64,000 nucleotides of DNA. Source: Hyphomicrobiaceae bacterium. GTDB taxonomy: Bacteria > Pseudomonadota > Alphaproteobacteria > Rhizobiales > Hyphomicrobiaceae. How positions within the stretch are numbered: the first letter of the stretch is position 1; every line of letters starts with the position of its first letter. The notes under the pieces were generated by a model, which was given only the letters and a program-made list of their open reading frames with translations, had not been told where the DNA came from and searched no databases. Made by a program: the position numbers and the translations under genes. The stretch lies in assembly GCA_002919265.1 (NCBI GenBank), contig PKEY01000051.1:36947-100946 (forward strand). The letters run 5' to 3'. Shown in pieces: positions 11,136 through 21,481 of this stretch.

Positions 11136-11393
11136 GCATTTCCTCCCACATGCCTCGCTGAGTCTCGATCAGCGAGACCAAAAGCTCGACGCAGCCGAAA
11201 AAACTCAAGCGCTATAGGCATGTCACACCGCAGCTGCTCAGCGTGACAGGCGCTGCTTGCCGACCACTAGGATTGTATCATGTTCTGGTGTTCCGCAAGC
11301 TTTACCGGCGGCAGATACCTAGACAACGCAAGGCTTTCCCAAAATGAAAAAACGCAGGCGTTAGGCCCGCGTTGTGATGTCTCCAGAAATGCG

Positions 11394-11420
11394 AAGGGCC
11401 GCTACCGCGGCCCTTTTCAC
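11394..11420 (+). terminator. Hairpin with T tail (candidate terminator)
   Basis: AAGGGCCGC-TACC-GCGGCCCTT followed by TTC. Confidence 0.5.
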
Positions 11421-11511
11421 TTGAGATTTGCCTCTACCCGGGAGCCGGGAGCGGGCACCGCTCCCGCGATGCTCCGCTCCACTTTGGCGCTCTGGGCTTG
11501 TGGCGCCAATC

Positions 11512-12735
11512 TCAAGCGGCCTGTGGTGCTAAGGCCGGCAATTTCTTATCCTCCCAACTTTCAGGAATTGTTCGCAACGCTATACCCATATATCGCGTCT
11601 TATTTCCGGCCTTTTGTCGTTCTATGCCCATTTCTTCGAGACAATCTCGGTAGAAGATGGGTTGTGCCAGCGGCTCCTTACCGAGTTGTGCGCACCAATC
11701 GAGGTAGTCCTCGTACAGTTCAGGTGGCGTAACGCTTGAGTTTGGTTTCCTGACAACCCTCTCCTTGAAATACCGCTGCACATCCGACTCTGGCGGCATG
11801 AGCTTCGTAACAGTCTTGTTGTCGTTGGCACTGACCTGAGCCGTGTTGACGACCTCCACGCTTGCAACCGGCACGGCCAGCTCGGTGGGCTCGTTTTGGG
11901 TGCGAGCGACCGTCGCGATGGCCGGCGCTTTCGGAGCGTACCGATCATCAATGCGCCACTGGCTGAACGCGATATACATGCCGAAGCCGGAGCCAACCTC
12001 GAGCAGCAGAGCGATGAAGATGGTCAGTGCGGTCTGCATGTCCTCCACGGTGGTGGACGGCATGAAGATGCCAGCCAACTTCGTGAGAACAGCAGCCTGC
12101 GGATCAGCCTCGGCCATCACACTGCCAGAGTCGATCTTGGCGAGCTCGGCCTGAATTTCGGCGATGCGCGCCTCAAGCTTCTGGGCTTGCTCGGCGGAAG
12201 CCAACTCAGCAACGAGACCGTTGTACTGACCGCAGAACGTCCGGCCTTTCGGCCCGGTGACCTTCGTGCAGCCTTCGGTCCACTGCCACTCGCGACTGTT
12301 CTTCAAAGTATCGATTTCACTCTGAACCGCGGCCGCGGGACGATGCTGCGGCACCCAGCTCAGCTGCTCCTTGGCGCGCTCCAAGTCGGCACGCAGGTCC
12401 TTGTAGGACTGCGCCTCGACAGCGCGCTGACCAGCGGTATCCATCCTGTTCAGCGCCGCATGGCCAAGAGCAGAGGTAAGGGAGTAGGCGGTGACGACCA
12501 CCCACACCATGGCGGAAGCGGCCGCTTGCGACCACATCCTGTTTCTGACTGCGGCGAAGAAGAAGAACGGCACAAGCGCCTTAAGGCAGTCCGCCGCCGC
12601 GCTCGCCGCTCCATAGATCAGGCCATCGAACTCGGTCTTGCCGAGCGAGTAGCCAAATCTCCAGTTCATAGCAGCCGACACGGCGAGTAGTACGCCGGCC
12701 GCTAGAACGCCTATCACGCCCAGAGCATGTCTCAT
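11512..12735 (-). CDS. Uncharacterized membrane protein with coiled coil and C-terminal D5-primase-like winged helix
   Basis: Multiple hydrophobic segments, long Glu/Ala/Lys coiled coil, soluble C-terminus LYEDYLDWCAQLGKEPLAQPIFYRDCLEEMGIERQKAGNKTRYMGIALR; start trimmed to MRHALGVIG. Confidence 0.6.
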   Translation of the reverse strand: MRHALGVIGVLAAGVLLAVSAAMNWRFGYSLGKTEFDGLIYGAASAAADCLKALVPFFFFAAVRNRMWSQAAASAMVWVVVTAYSLTSALGHAALNRMDTAGQRAVEAQSYKDLRADLERAKEQLSWVPQHRPAAAVQSEIDTLKNSREWQWTEGCTKVTGPKGRTFCGQYNGLVAELASAEQAQKLEARIAEIQAELAKIDSGSVMAEADPQAAVLTKLAGIFMPSTTVEDMQTALTIFIALLLEVGSGFGMYIAFSQWRIDDRYAPKAPAIATVARTQNEPTELAVPVASVEVVNTAQVSANDNKTVTKLMPPESDVQRYFKERVVRKPNSSVTPPELYEDYLDWCAQLGKEPLAQPIFYRDCLEEMGIERQKAGNKTRYMGIALRTIPESWEDKKLPALAPQAA

Positions 12736-13401
12736 TGCATTGCCCTCTTCGAAGTCGTCTGGAGCCCCGTACGCGCACCTCAGGGCGTGGCTCCGCTGCT
12801 GTGAGGAGTGCTTGCGACCCAGTTCAGCGTTCAAAAGCCGGAGCCGCTAACCGGCACATGAGAACGACCCCGCTATCTCGCCGTTGAGCACTGACTCCTG
12901 AGCAGGGAGTCCCGGCAAGGCCTGGATCGCACGCATGGAACGTTCTGGAACGCGGATGCCGCCGAGTTTTCAACAGTCGATCATCGCCGCTCAATTCTCG
13001 ACTGTGCATATCTCGAAGCGGCAGAAGCAAAACGAGCGACGCAATACGGACAGAATCCCCCTCGCGCGGAAACCTAAGCGATTCGAAAGGGTTTGTTAAA
13101 CTTTCCGCGGCCGCTTTCTCATTCGGCGTGCCAGTTCCTTGCGGAAGCGTGGTGATCTCTACCCAGACGTTATCCCCAACGGTCTTCGGAAGTTATCCAC
13201 TTTCGCTGCGAGCAGCATGCACGAGATATCCACAGGTGGTGCCAGATGATGGCGCGCGTGATCGTCATCGGTCCCCAGAGAGGCTGCTCGGGCGCGGCAA
13301 TTGGGGCGTGCGGTCAAAACGACGTGAGAAGCGTGGAACCAAGACGATCAACGCTTGGTTTTCCGTCGTCCGCAACCTAACTAATCGAGCACGTCCGGAG
13401 C

Positions 13402-14220
13402 ATGTCGAACGGTTTCAGCTGGGCCCCGAAGAAGGTCCAGTTGCGAGTCAAGGTCGCGTTGAGGGTCGCTGTGGTTCGTCTGTGGGTGGGGTTGATCTTC
13501 CTGCTTTCCGGTGCCGCGTTCGCCTACGTTAACCTGCAGCCTCCGACACGACCCACGAATATCGAGACGGCGCTTCTCGCTGGTCACGAGAAATCTTCGA
13601 CGCGTCGGACTGTATCTGCCTCAAGGACAGCGGATGGGCGCTTGGACGGCAGCGCCATTGTCGTCAGCAGCCTGGGCGGCCAGACGTTAAACGACGGAGA
13701 TCGGGTCGTCGATCGATTGAGCGGTCCCGACCTTGTTCGTGCCGTACAGGAAGAATTGCGGCGGGTCGGCTGCTACAGCGGAGCCATCGATGGCCGGTGG
13801 GGACCCAGGTCGCGCGCGGCCATTAGCAGCTTCCTCGAGCGTGCCAACGCGATGCTTCCGGCAGAAAAGCCGGATTATGCCCATCTGCGTTTGTTGCGGA
13901 CCTTCGAGGGACGAGCCTGCGGGACGTGTCCTGTTGGCCAAACGTACAGAAACGGCCGCTGCATCCCGAGCGATATGTTGGCCTACCAGCCTTTGACCGG
14001 CGAGAGCGAGGACTTCCGGCCGAGGCCCGCGCCCTTGCCTGGCCGTATGTCGGTTGGCGCGCATGTCGGTGGAAGCGAAAGCGAGCCCCGCGTGCGGACT
14101 TATAGACGAAGTGAGAGTCGACGTGTCGTCGAGCGTTCGTCGGGCGGCTCGCGTTCGTCCGGTTCGTCCGGCCGGAGACACTGGACCGAGACGATCTTCG
14201 ACAATATCGCCAATCGATAG
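13402..14220 (+). CDS. Membrane-anchored protein with a peptidoglycan-binding-like domain
   Basis: One N-terminal TM; LVRAVQEELRRVGCYSGAIDGRWGPRSRAAISSF (PG_binding_1-like); CGTCPVGQTYRNGRC. Confidence 0.72.
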   Translation: MSNGFSWAPKKVQLRVKVALRVAVVRLWVGLIFLLSGAAFAYVNLQPPTRPTNIETALLAGHEKSSTRRTVSASRTADGRLDGSAIVVSSLGGQTLNDGDRVVDRLSGPDLVRAVQEELRRVGCYSGAIDGRWGPRSRAAISSFLERANAMLPAEKPDYAHLRLLRTFEGRACGTCPVGQTYRNGRCIPSDMLAYQPLTGESEDFRPRPAPLPGRMSVGAHVGGSESEPRVRTYRRSESRRVVERSSGGSRSSGSSGRRHWTETIFDNIANR

Positions 14221-14241
14221 AGCCGCACGGCTGGGCGGAAG

Positions 14242-15549
14242 TTAGAGAGGGCGCCCGATGCTGCTGTAGTTGAAGCCGGCAGCGATGGCATCGCGCGGCT
14301 GGTAGATGTTTCTGAGGTCAACCAGCACATCCCCCCGCATGACGCGTTTTGCAGCCTTCAAATTGAGTGCGCGGAACTCGTTCCACTCCGTCATAACCAC
14401 GAGAATGTCGGCGCCGGTTGCGGCTTCCAGTGAGCTGCCGCACCAGATGACGCCCGGCAAAAGCTCTTCGCCGTACTTGCGTCCCTGCGGGTCATAGACC
14501 CGAACGGTCGCGCCCCGTTCTTGCAGCATCGGAATGACCACAAGGCTGGGGGCCTCCCGCATGTCGTCCGTATTCGGCTTGAACGTGACGCCGAGGACAG
14601 CGACCGTCTTGTTGCGAACAGAGCCGCCGGCCGCGCGCTCGATGCGGCTCGCCATCGAGATTTTGCGCTCATCGTTGATCCGCTGCACCTGCTCGACGAG
14701 CGACAGTGGCGAGCGCGCCTCGCGGGCGGTGCGGATGAGGGCGGATACGTCCTTCGGGAAGCATGAGCCGCCGTAACCCGGGCCAGGGTGGAGGAACTTC
14801 TCGCCGATGCGCTGGTCCTTGCCGATGGCGCTGGCAACCTCCTGGACGTTGGCGCCCACTTCCTCGCAAAGGTCGGCGATCTCGTTGATGAAGCTGATCT
14901 TCATCGCGAGGAAGGCGTTAGCTGCGTACTTTGCAAGTTCCGCCGACTCCGGGCTCACAAACATGATCGGCGCGTTGCGCAGCGCGAGAGGCTTGTAGAC
15001 CCGCTCCATAATCTCCCGCGCGCGGGGATCATCGCAGCCGACGAGCACGCGATCAGGGTGCGTAAAGTCGTGGATCGCCGAGCCTTCGCGCAAGAACTCC
15101 GGATTTGAACAGACGGCAAAATCGGCGTCGGGCCGCAGCTCTCTCAGCCGGCGCGCAATCTCCCGGCTGGTGCCAACGGGGACGGTCGACTTGGTGGTGA
15201 TGACGGTAAACCGCGTGAGATGAGGGGCAAGTTCGGCGACCGCCGCATATACGTAGGACAGGTCGGCGTGGCCATCGCCCCGTCTCATCGGCGTACCAAC
15301 GGCTAGAAAGATCAGATCGGCTGATTGAATGGCCGGTCCAAGATCACACGAGAAGGTCAGGCGCTTGGCCGCCAGATTGCGCTCGAGCAGATCATCGAGG
15401 CCGGGCTCATAAATGGGAACTTCGCCGCGCTGGAGCTTCTCGATCCTCGCGCGGTCCTTGTCTATGCACGTGACGGTCCAGCCGAACTCGGAAAAACAGG
15501 CGGCGGAAACAAGGCCCACGTAACCGGCGCCGATCATGCAAATGTTCAA
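14242..15549 (-). CDS. ugd: UDP-glucose 6-dehydrogenase
   Basis: MNICMIGAGYVGLVSAACFSE, HPGPGYGGSCFPKDVSALI catalytic Cys motif. Confidence 0.95.
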   Translation of the reverse strand: MNICMIGAGYVGLVSAACFSEFGWTVTCIDKDRARIEKLQRGEVPIYEPGLDDLLERNLAAKRLTFSCDLGPAIQSADLIFLAVGTPMRRGDGHADLSYVYAAVAELAPHLTRFTVITTKSTVPVGTSREIARRLRELRPDADFAVCSNPEFLREGSAIHDFTHPDRVLVGCDDPRAREIMERVYKPLALRNAPIMFVSPESAELAKYAANAFLAMKISFINEIADLCEEVGANVQEVASAIGKDQRIGEKFLHPGPGYGGSCFPKDVSALIRTAREARSPLSLVEQVQRINDERKISMASRIERAAGGSVRNKTVAVLGVTFKPNTDDMREAPSLVVIPMLQERGATVRVYDPQGRKYGEELLPGVIWCGSSLEAATGADILVVMTEWNEFRALNLKAAKRVMRGDVLVDLRNIYQPRDAIAAGFNYSSIGRPL

Positions 15550-15735
15550 GGCTGTCCCTCGCGAGCGGGTGGTTGGACCGTAGCTTCAACGGAAGCGTGG
15601 TCTGCCGGGCTAGAAGAAATTTCTGGCGGCTTCAAGTTGGTCTTTCGCGATTTGTTGAAATCGGGCAAACACGAAACTGAACGTCCACTCTAACGGCGCA
15701 GGCAGTCCGCCGGGCATAAGGCACGAAGGCATCGG

Positions 15736-16680
15736 ATGACCCTTTCCTGGAAAGATGGCCGCGTAGTTTCGGTTGGCGAGTGCATGGTGGAGCTGGCTCG
15801 GGAGCCTGACGGCCGATTTGGCCTCAAGTACGGTGGGGACACCTTCAATACGGCCGCCTACCTTGCGCGAGCGGGAATGCAAGTTGCTTATGCCACGGCA
15901 CTCGGAGATGATCCCTACAGTGCTGGCATCCGGAACCTGGCGGTGGAGGAGGGCGTCGGCACCGATCTTGTCCTCACGGTTCCCGGCCGTCTTCCCGGGC
16001 TTTATCTCATCGAGACATCGCCGGAAGGAGAGCGGACCTTTTATTACTGGCGCGACCGGGCGCCCGCGCGAGAGCTGTTCGAGCTGCCGGATGCGGGCCG
16101 CGTTGTCGACGCCCTGAAGCAGGCCGCGTTGATCTACTTCTCGGGCATTACGTTATCGCTCTACAGCGCCGGCGGATTGGATCTGTTTGAAGCCGCGCTC
16201 AAGGCCGCCAAGCAATCGGGCGCCCTTGTCGCCATGGACAGCAACTACCGCCCGCGCGGTTGGGGCGGGGACACGGCCAGGGCACAGCGCTCCTTCGAGC
16301 GCTTTTGGCGTATTGCGGATATCGCGCTGCCGACTTTTGACGACGAGCAGGCGTTGTGGGGCGATGCCGACGTTCAAGCGACGGTCCGTCGTTTGCAGGC
16401 TCTCGGCGTGACGGAGATCGTGATCAAGCTCGGAGAGCAGGGCGCGTACGTCACCGAAAACGGATCCGGGCGAATTGTGCCAGCCGAGAGCGGCGTGAAG
16501 CCGGTCGACACGACCGCGGCGGGCGATTCATTCAACGCCGGATATTTGGTGGCACGGCGGTCTGGCGCCGGGCTAGCGGACGCAGCCCGGCTCGGAAACA
16601 GGCTCGCGGCTGTCGTCATTCAGCATCGCGGCGCCATCGTGCCGAAAGCAGCCACGGCGCCGGTGTTGGGAGCGACGTGA
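15736..16680 (+). CDS. kdgK: 2-keto-3-deoxygluconate kinase (PfkB family)
   Basis: GGDTFNTAAYLAR and DTTAAGDSFNAGYL PfkB signatures. Confidence 0.88.
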   Translation: MTLSWKDGRVVSVGECMVELAREPDGRFGLKYGGDTFNTAAYLARAGMQVAYATALGDDPYSAGIRNLAVEEGVGTDLVLTVPGRLPGLYLIETSPEGERTFYYWRDRAPARELFELPDAGRVVDALKQAALIYFSGITLSLYSAGGLDLFEAALKAAKQSGALVAMDSNYRPRGWGGDTARAQRSFERFWRIADIALPTFDDEQALWGDADVQATVRRLQALGVTEIVIKLGEQGAYVTENGSGRIVPAESGVKPVDTTAAGDSFNAGYLVARRSGAGLADAARLGNRLAAVVIQHRGAIVPKAATAPVLGAT

Positions 16681-16686
16681 TCTTAG

Positions 16687-17328
16687 TCAAAACCGCAGGG
16701 CCGCGGCTTCGCGCGCGAGTTGGGTGATCCTGTCCCAGTCCCCCGCCTTGATGGCGTTGGCCGGTGCCACCCACGAGCCGCCGACCGACACGACATTGGG
16801 CAGCTCTAGATATTTCCGTGCCTTTTCGAGATCGATTCCGCCCGTCGGACAGAACTTGATGTCGGATAGCGGCGCAGCCAGGGCTTTCAGCGTGGCCACG
16901 CCACCATGCGGTTCCGCCGGAAAAAACTTGAGCACGTGATAGCCGAGATCGACGAGCGCCATGGCCTCCGAAGGCGTTGCGGCGCCAGGCAGAAACGGCA
17001 CCGACCATCCGTCGGCTGTTTGCACGAGCCGCGGCGTCATTCCCGGCGAAACCAAGAAGCGCGCGCCCGCAGCAATGGCGCTGTGACCCTGATCGGGCGT
17101 GCGCACTGTGCCAGCCCCTACCAGGACTCCACGGACTTCTTGCGAGATACGGCGGAGGGCTTCGAGACTGGCCTCTGTCCGCAGCGTCACCTCCAGGATG
17201 CGCAGTCCGCCGGCCACAAGGGCCTTCGCCAGCGGAACCGCGCTTTCGACGGAGTCGATGGTGAGCACCGGAACGACAGGAACGGTGCGAAGCTCTTCGG
17301 CCAGTCGCGGGTTAAGCTTGTGCTGCAT
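16687..17328 (-). CDS. eda: KDPG aldolase (2-dehydro-3-deoxy-phosphogluconate aldolase)
   Basis: [51 protein letters not shown] can extend to 17406, but the 17328 ATG avoids overlap with cutA. Confidence 0.88.
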   Translation of the reverse strand: MQHKLNPRLAEELRTVPVVPVLTIDSVESAVPLAKALVAGGLRILEVTLRTEASLEALRRISQEVRGVLVGAGTVRTPDQGHSAIAAGARFLVSPGMTPRLVQTADGWSVPFLPGAATPSEAMALVDLGYHVLKFFPAEPHGGVATLKALAAPLSDIKFCPTGGIDLEKARKYLELPNVVSVGGSWVAPANAIKAGDWDRITQLAREAAALRF

Positions 17329-17368
17329 GCTTACTGCCTTCGCGAAAAATGGGACGCTGCCGATTTCG

Positions 17369-17740
17369 TCAGCTATTCGTGGCCGGCTGTCGGGTTTGTT
17401 CTGCAATCCATTTCAGGAATTCCGGCGAGCCGGACACAACGGGCAGCGTCAGAAACGCCGGGTTCGTATACGGATGTTGCCGCTTCGCCTCCGCGATGGC
17501 CGCATCCGCGATGGCCGCGCGGGTCTTGATGATCATTACCACCTCGCTGTCCCGCTGGCGTTTACCTTCCCAGATGTAAATCGAGGTCATGCCCGGCCAG
17601 ATATTGACACAGGCAGCCAAGCCCTGATCTACGAGCCGCGTCCCGACCTCCTCGGCGGATTCAAAGGTCGGGAATGTCGCGTAGATGAGAACGGCCTTGT
17701 CGTTTTCCTGCACTTGAGCGAGCCTCCTCGAGCCGGCCAT
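17369..17740 (-). CDS. cutA: CutA-type divalent cation tolerance protein
   Basis: [33 protein letters not shown]...[13 protein letters not shown]. Confidence 0.93.
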   Translation of the reverse strand: MAGSRRLAQVQENDKAVLIYATFPTFESAEEVGTRLVDQGLAACVNIWPGMTSIYIWEGKRQRDSEVVMIIKTRAAIADAAIAEAKRQHPYTNPAFLTLPVVSGSPEFLKWIAEQTRQPATNS

Positions 17741-17770
17741 CCGCCGGCTTACCTAACGACCTCGATCAGC

Positions 17771-18553
17771 ATGCCAAAGTCGAAAACGAAATTCGAGAAG
17801 ATCGCTTTCGTTGCAAGCGACAACCCGGAAGCACAGCAGGCTTTGGCGCGGCTGACGGAGCTATACGGCAACGTGCCCCCGGAAACGGCGGACGCGATCG
17901 TAGCGCTGGGCGGCGACGGGCTGATGCTGCAGACGCTGCACAGGTTCATGAACGACCGCATTCCCATCTACGGAATGAACCGTGGTTCGGTTGGGTTCCT
18001 CATGAACGAGTACCGGGAGGACGGTCTCATCGAGCGGTTGGAGGGAGCCGAGATCACCTGCATACACCCCCTCAAGATGCGGGCGCGCGACATCCAAGGC
18101 GTGGTCCACGAGGAGCTGGCGATCAACGAGGTCTCGCTCTTCCGGCAGACCTACCAGGCAGCCAAGCTCCGCATCCTCATCGACGGCAAGGTGCGGATGG
18201 AGGAGCTCATCTGCGATGGCGTGCTTGTGGCCACGCCGGCGGGCTCGACGGCCTACAATCTTTCCGCCCACGGCCCGATCCTGCCCATCAATGCCCCGCT
18301 CCTCGCACTGACGCCCATCAGCCCGTTTCGCCCCAGGCGCTGGCGCGGCGCGCTGCTCCCCAATGTGGCCAAGATCCGGATCGACGTGCTGGAGCCGGAC
18401 AAGCGCCCCGTGAGCGCGGTCGCCGACCACTTCGAGACACGCTCTGTCGTCAGCGTCGAGGTCGAGGAGGAGCGCTCCATCGATCTCTTCATGATGTTCG
18501 ACCCTGGCCACAATCTCGACGAGCGTATCCTGTCAGAACAGTTCGGCTACTGA
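17771..18553 (+). CDS. nadK: NAD kinase
   Basis: [13 protein letters not shown] (GGDG), [26 protein letters not shown]. Confidence 0.94.
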   Translation: MPKSKTKFEKIAFVASDNPEAQQALARLTELYGNVPPETADAIVALGGDGLMLQTLHRFMNDRIPIYGMNRGSVGFLMNEYREDGLIERLEGAEITCIHPLKMRARDIQGVVHEELAINEVSLFRQTYQAAKLRILIDGKVRMEELICDGVLVATPAGSTAYNLSAHGPILPINAPLLALTPISPFRPRRWRGALLPNVAKIRIDVLEPDKRPVSAVADHFETRSVVSVEVEEERSIDLFMMFDPGHNLDERILSEQFGY

Positions 18554-18592
18554 ATCCCTAGTCCAATCACGTCGGTGCAAGGAGGAAAGACC

Positions 18593-19051
18593 GTGCGGGG
18601 CCTGTACTACGAGGAGTTCGAGGTCGGCCACGTGTTCGAGCATGCCGTCGGGCGGACCGTGACCGAGATGGACAACATGCTTTTCTCGTGTCTCACCCTC
18701 AACCCGCAGCCTCTCCATATCGATCACGCTTTCGCGGCGCAGACGGAGTGGGGGAAGCCGCTGGTGAATAGCCTGTTCACGCTGGGCCTGATGATCGGAA
18801 TTTCCGTATCCGACACGACGCTGGGCACGACGATCGCCAACCTCGGCATGACGGACGTAAAGTTCGGAAAGCCGGTGTTCCATGGCGACACGATCAGGGT
18901 GAAGACCGAGGTCGTGTCCAAGCGCGAGAGCCGTTCCCGGCCGGATGCCGGTATCGTCGAATTCCACCACCGCGCCTATAACCAGCATGGGGAACTGGTG
19001 GCCGAGTGCCGCCGTCAGGCTTTCATGCGCAAAAAACCGAAGGACAACTGA
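18593..19051 (+). CDS. MaoC-like (R)-specific enoyl-CoA hydratase family protein
   Basis: HotDog MaoC motif [15 protein letters not shown] start at 18593 chosen because AAGGAGG sits 7 nt upstream. Confidence 0.85.
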   Translation: MRGLYYEEFEVGHVFEHAVGRTVTEMDNMLFSCLTLNPQPLHIDHAFAAQTEWGKPLVNSLFTLGLMIGISVSDTTLGTTIANLGMTDVKFGKPVFHGDTIRVKTEVVSKRESRSRPDAGIVEFHHRAYNQHGELVAECRRQAFMRKKPKDN

Positions 19052-19054
19052 CAC

Positions 19055-19936
19055 ATGCGCTCACTTCTCTTCGTACCCGGCGACAGCGATCGCAAGCTCG
19101 CCAAGGCGCTGTCATCGGGCGCAGATGCCTTGATCCTAGATCTCGAAGACTCGGTCGCTCTCGACCGGAAGGCCGAGGCCCGCGCGATGATCCGAGATTT
19201 CATCGCGTCGGCAAAAGGGCAGGAAAAGCGGCCGCGGCTTTACGTTCGCATCAACAGTCTCAATACGGATTTTTGGAGCGCCGACCTTGAAGGTGTCATG
19301 CCGGCAGGGCCGGACGGCATCATCCTGCCGAAGCCGCGTTCGGGGGAGGACGTGCATCGGCTATCCCTGGCGCTCGATCATGCCGAGGAAGCCGCGGGCC
19401 TGAAGCTCGGCTCGACCCGCATCATTGCGATCACCACGGAAGTTCCGATCTGCGTGCTCAACATGCCGAGCTTCATTGGCTCGAGCACGCGGCTCGAGGG
19501 CCTGACCTGGGGTGCGGAAGATCTGTCGGCGGAAATTGGCTCCACGGCTACCCGCGAGCCGAACGGCGCTCTGACGTCGCCTTATCGTTTGGCTCGCGAT
19601 CTCTGCCTGTTCACGGCTGTTTCGGCGGGCGTACAGCCCATCGACACCGTGTTCATCGACTTCCGCGACCAGGATGGCCTCAGGGCAGAGGCGGCTGCCG
19701 CGGCGCGCGACGGCTTCACCGGCAAGCTCGCCATTCATCCGGATCAAGTGGCGATCATCAACGAGGCCTTCACGCCGAGCCAGCGTGAGATCGATCACGC
19801 ACGCGACATCATCGCCATGTTCGCCGCATCCCCGGACGCGGGCGTCATCTCGCTCAACGGCCGCATGTATGACCGGCCGCATCTGACCCGCGCCGAGCGT
19901 GTGCTGGCGAGGGCAGGGCTGGCGAACAAGGAGTGA
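19055..19936 (+). CDS. HpcH/HpaI aldolase / citrate lyase beta-like (CitE) protein
   Basis: MRSLLFVPGDSDRKLAKALSSGADALILDLEDSV; GKLAIHPDQVAIINEAF. Confidence 0.9.
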   Translation: MRSLLFVPGDSDRKLAKALSSGADALILDLEDSVALDRKAEARAMIRDFIASAKGQEKRPRLYVRINSLNTDFWSADLEGVMPAGPDGIILPKPRSGEDVHRLSLALDHAEEAAGLKLGSTRIIAITTEVPICVLNMPSFIGSSTRLEGLTWGAEDLSAEIGSTATREPNGALTSPYRLARDLCLFTAVSAGVQPIDTVFIDFRDQDGLRAEAAAAARDGFTGKLAIHPDQVAIINEAFTPSQREIDHARDIIAMFAASPDAGVISLNGRMYDRPHLTRAERVLARAGLANKE

Positions 19937-19993
19937 CGTTCAGGGAAGGGTGCAAGAGGACTTCGTGTTTCCGAGCACCCTTCAATTGTCAAA

Positions 19994-20644
19994 TCACTCC
20001 GCCGCCTTCGGCACGTCGATGAGGTTGCCTTCCTCATCCACCTTCGGACGGAAGATCGTGAACTGAGTTTCGGGGGTCACCACCGAATAATCCATATAGC
20101 CAAGCCGCGCGATGGGGCGCATGGAGGTGGTGTCGACGAGGCCGTCCTTGATGAAGCGGTCGTCGATGTAGATGCCGACCACACGGCCAAAAACCACGAA
20201 ATGGCCGGAGCCGTTGCCGTCTTCATCGGGCAGCTCGATCGTCTTCCAGTATTTGCACTCGAGGGCGACCGGGCTCTCCTTCACGCGCGGCGGACGAACA
20301 AGGCACGACGGCGCGGTCGTAAGCCCGGACAGCGAAAACTCGTCGACGCCAGGCGGCACGTCGGCGGAGGTCGTGTTCATGTGATAGCGCAGCTCCCAGG
20401 TCGCCAGTGAACAGACGAACTCGCCCGTTTCCTCGATGTTGCGCACGCTGTCTTTCTTGCCGCCGGAGCCGAACAGCACGTAGTGCGGATGGCTGCTCAT
20501 CGCGTTGAAGAAGCTGTAGGGTGCGAGATTGCACACGCCGTCCTTGCTGATCGAGGAGATCCAGCCGATGGGCCGCGGCACCACCAGCGCCTTCCACGGG
20601 TCGCGCTTGAGGCCATGGTTGTTCAGCTTGGGCTCGTAGAACAC
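19994..20644 (-). CDS. Flavin reductase family (FMN-binding) protein
   Basis: KALVVPRPIGWISSISKDGVCNLAPYSFFNAMSSHPHYVLFG. Confidence 0.9.
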   Translation of the reverse strand: MFYEPKLNNHGLKRDPWKALVVPRPIGWISSISKDGVCNLAPYSFFNAMSSHPHYVLFGSGGKKDSVRNIEETGEFVCSLATWELRYHMNTTSADVPPGVDEFSLSGLTTAPSCLVRPPRVKESPVALECKYWKTIELPDEDGNGSGHFVVFGRVVGIYIDDRFIKDGLVDTTSMRPIARLGYMDYSVVTPETQFTIFRPKVDEEGNLIDVPKAAE

Positions 20645-20811
20645 GTGAAATCTCCTCGCTTCTTTTGGGCTGTGCTAAGCGTGGGCTTTCGCTCTGCCTC
20701 AGCTACTTCTCCAACACGTCAGCGACCTGGAGGTCTGAAGGGTTGCCTGCCCGCTATATAGGCCGCGCTTCTCCTTCTGCCGAAGGCAAGTTGATTTGGT
20801 GCCAGCGCAAC

Positions 20812-21381
20812 TCATCCCTGCCAACGGGTGACGATGTCGGACAGGGCTGGGCGCTCGCGGTCCTGCTGCTTCTCGCTCTCCGTACCAATGTAGATGAAGC
20901 CGGCGATTCGCTCGTTGTCGCCGAGGCCAAGCGCTTTCCGCACGCCAGGGCTGAAGGCGTACCACTCCGTGATCCACGAGGTGCCGTAGCCGAGCGCGTT
21001 CGCTGCAAGGCAGAGATTGAAGCAGGCGGCGCCAGTGGACAGGATCTGCTCCAGCTCTGGCACCGCAGGGTTCGGTACGATGCGCGAGATCACCGCCACC
21101 ACGACGGGCGCGCGCATGAACCGGCCCCGCTCCGTTTCCAGGCGCACCGGCGAGGGTTCTTTCTCCTCGGCTGCGCAAACCTCAGCGAGCACTTCGCCGA
21201 ACTTCGCGCGCGCCTCGCCCTCGAACACGATGAAGCGCCAGGGCACGAGCTTCTTGTGATCGGGCACGCGGGCGGCGGCGGTCAGAATCTTCTCCAGCTC
21301 CTCCGGGCTGGGGCCTGGCTCGCGCAGCAGCGCCGGCTTGGATGAGCGGCGCGTCAGCAGGAAGTCGATGAGAGATGGCAC
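20812..21381 (-). CDS. Nitroreductase family protein
   Basis: VPSLIDFLLTRRSSKPALLREPGPSPEELEKILTAAARVPDHKKLVPWRF; GTG start at 21381; the longer ORF is antisense to the VWA gene. Confidence 0.88.
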   Translation of the reverse strand: MPSLIDFLLTRRSSKPALLREPGPSPEELEKILTAAARVPDHKKLVPWRFIVFEGEARAKFGEVLAEVCAAEEKEPSPVRLETERGRFMRAPVVVAVISRIVPNPAVPELEQILSTGAACFNLCLAANALGYGTSWITEWYAFSPGVRKALGLGDNERIAGFIYIGTESEKQQDRERPALSDIVTRWQG

Positions 21382-21481
21382 TGTGCGTGACCTCGTGTAG
21401 CCAGTGTCGGTTGGGTCCTCGCTATCGCAATTCGTATTGCGGTACAATCGGCGGGCAGAGAGCGCGGAGGTCAACCGGGAA

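Noticed and set aside
9936-11246. 436-aa plus-strand ORF
   Set aside because: Antisense to coxL and coxS; Arg/His/Asp-rich composition typical of GC-rich shadow frames, with no recognizable motif
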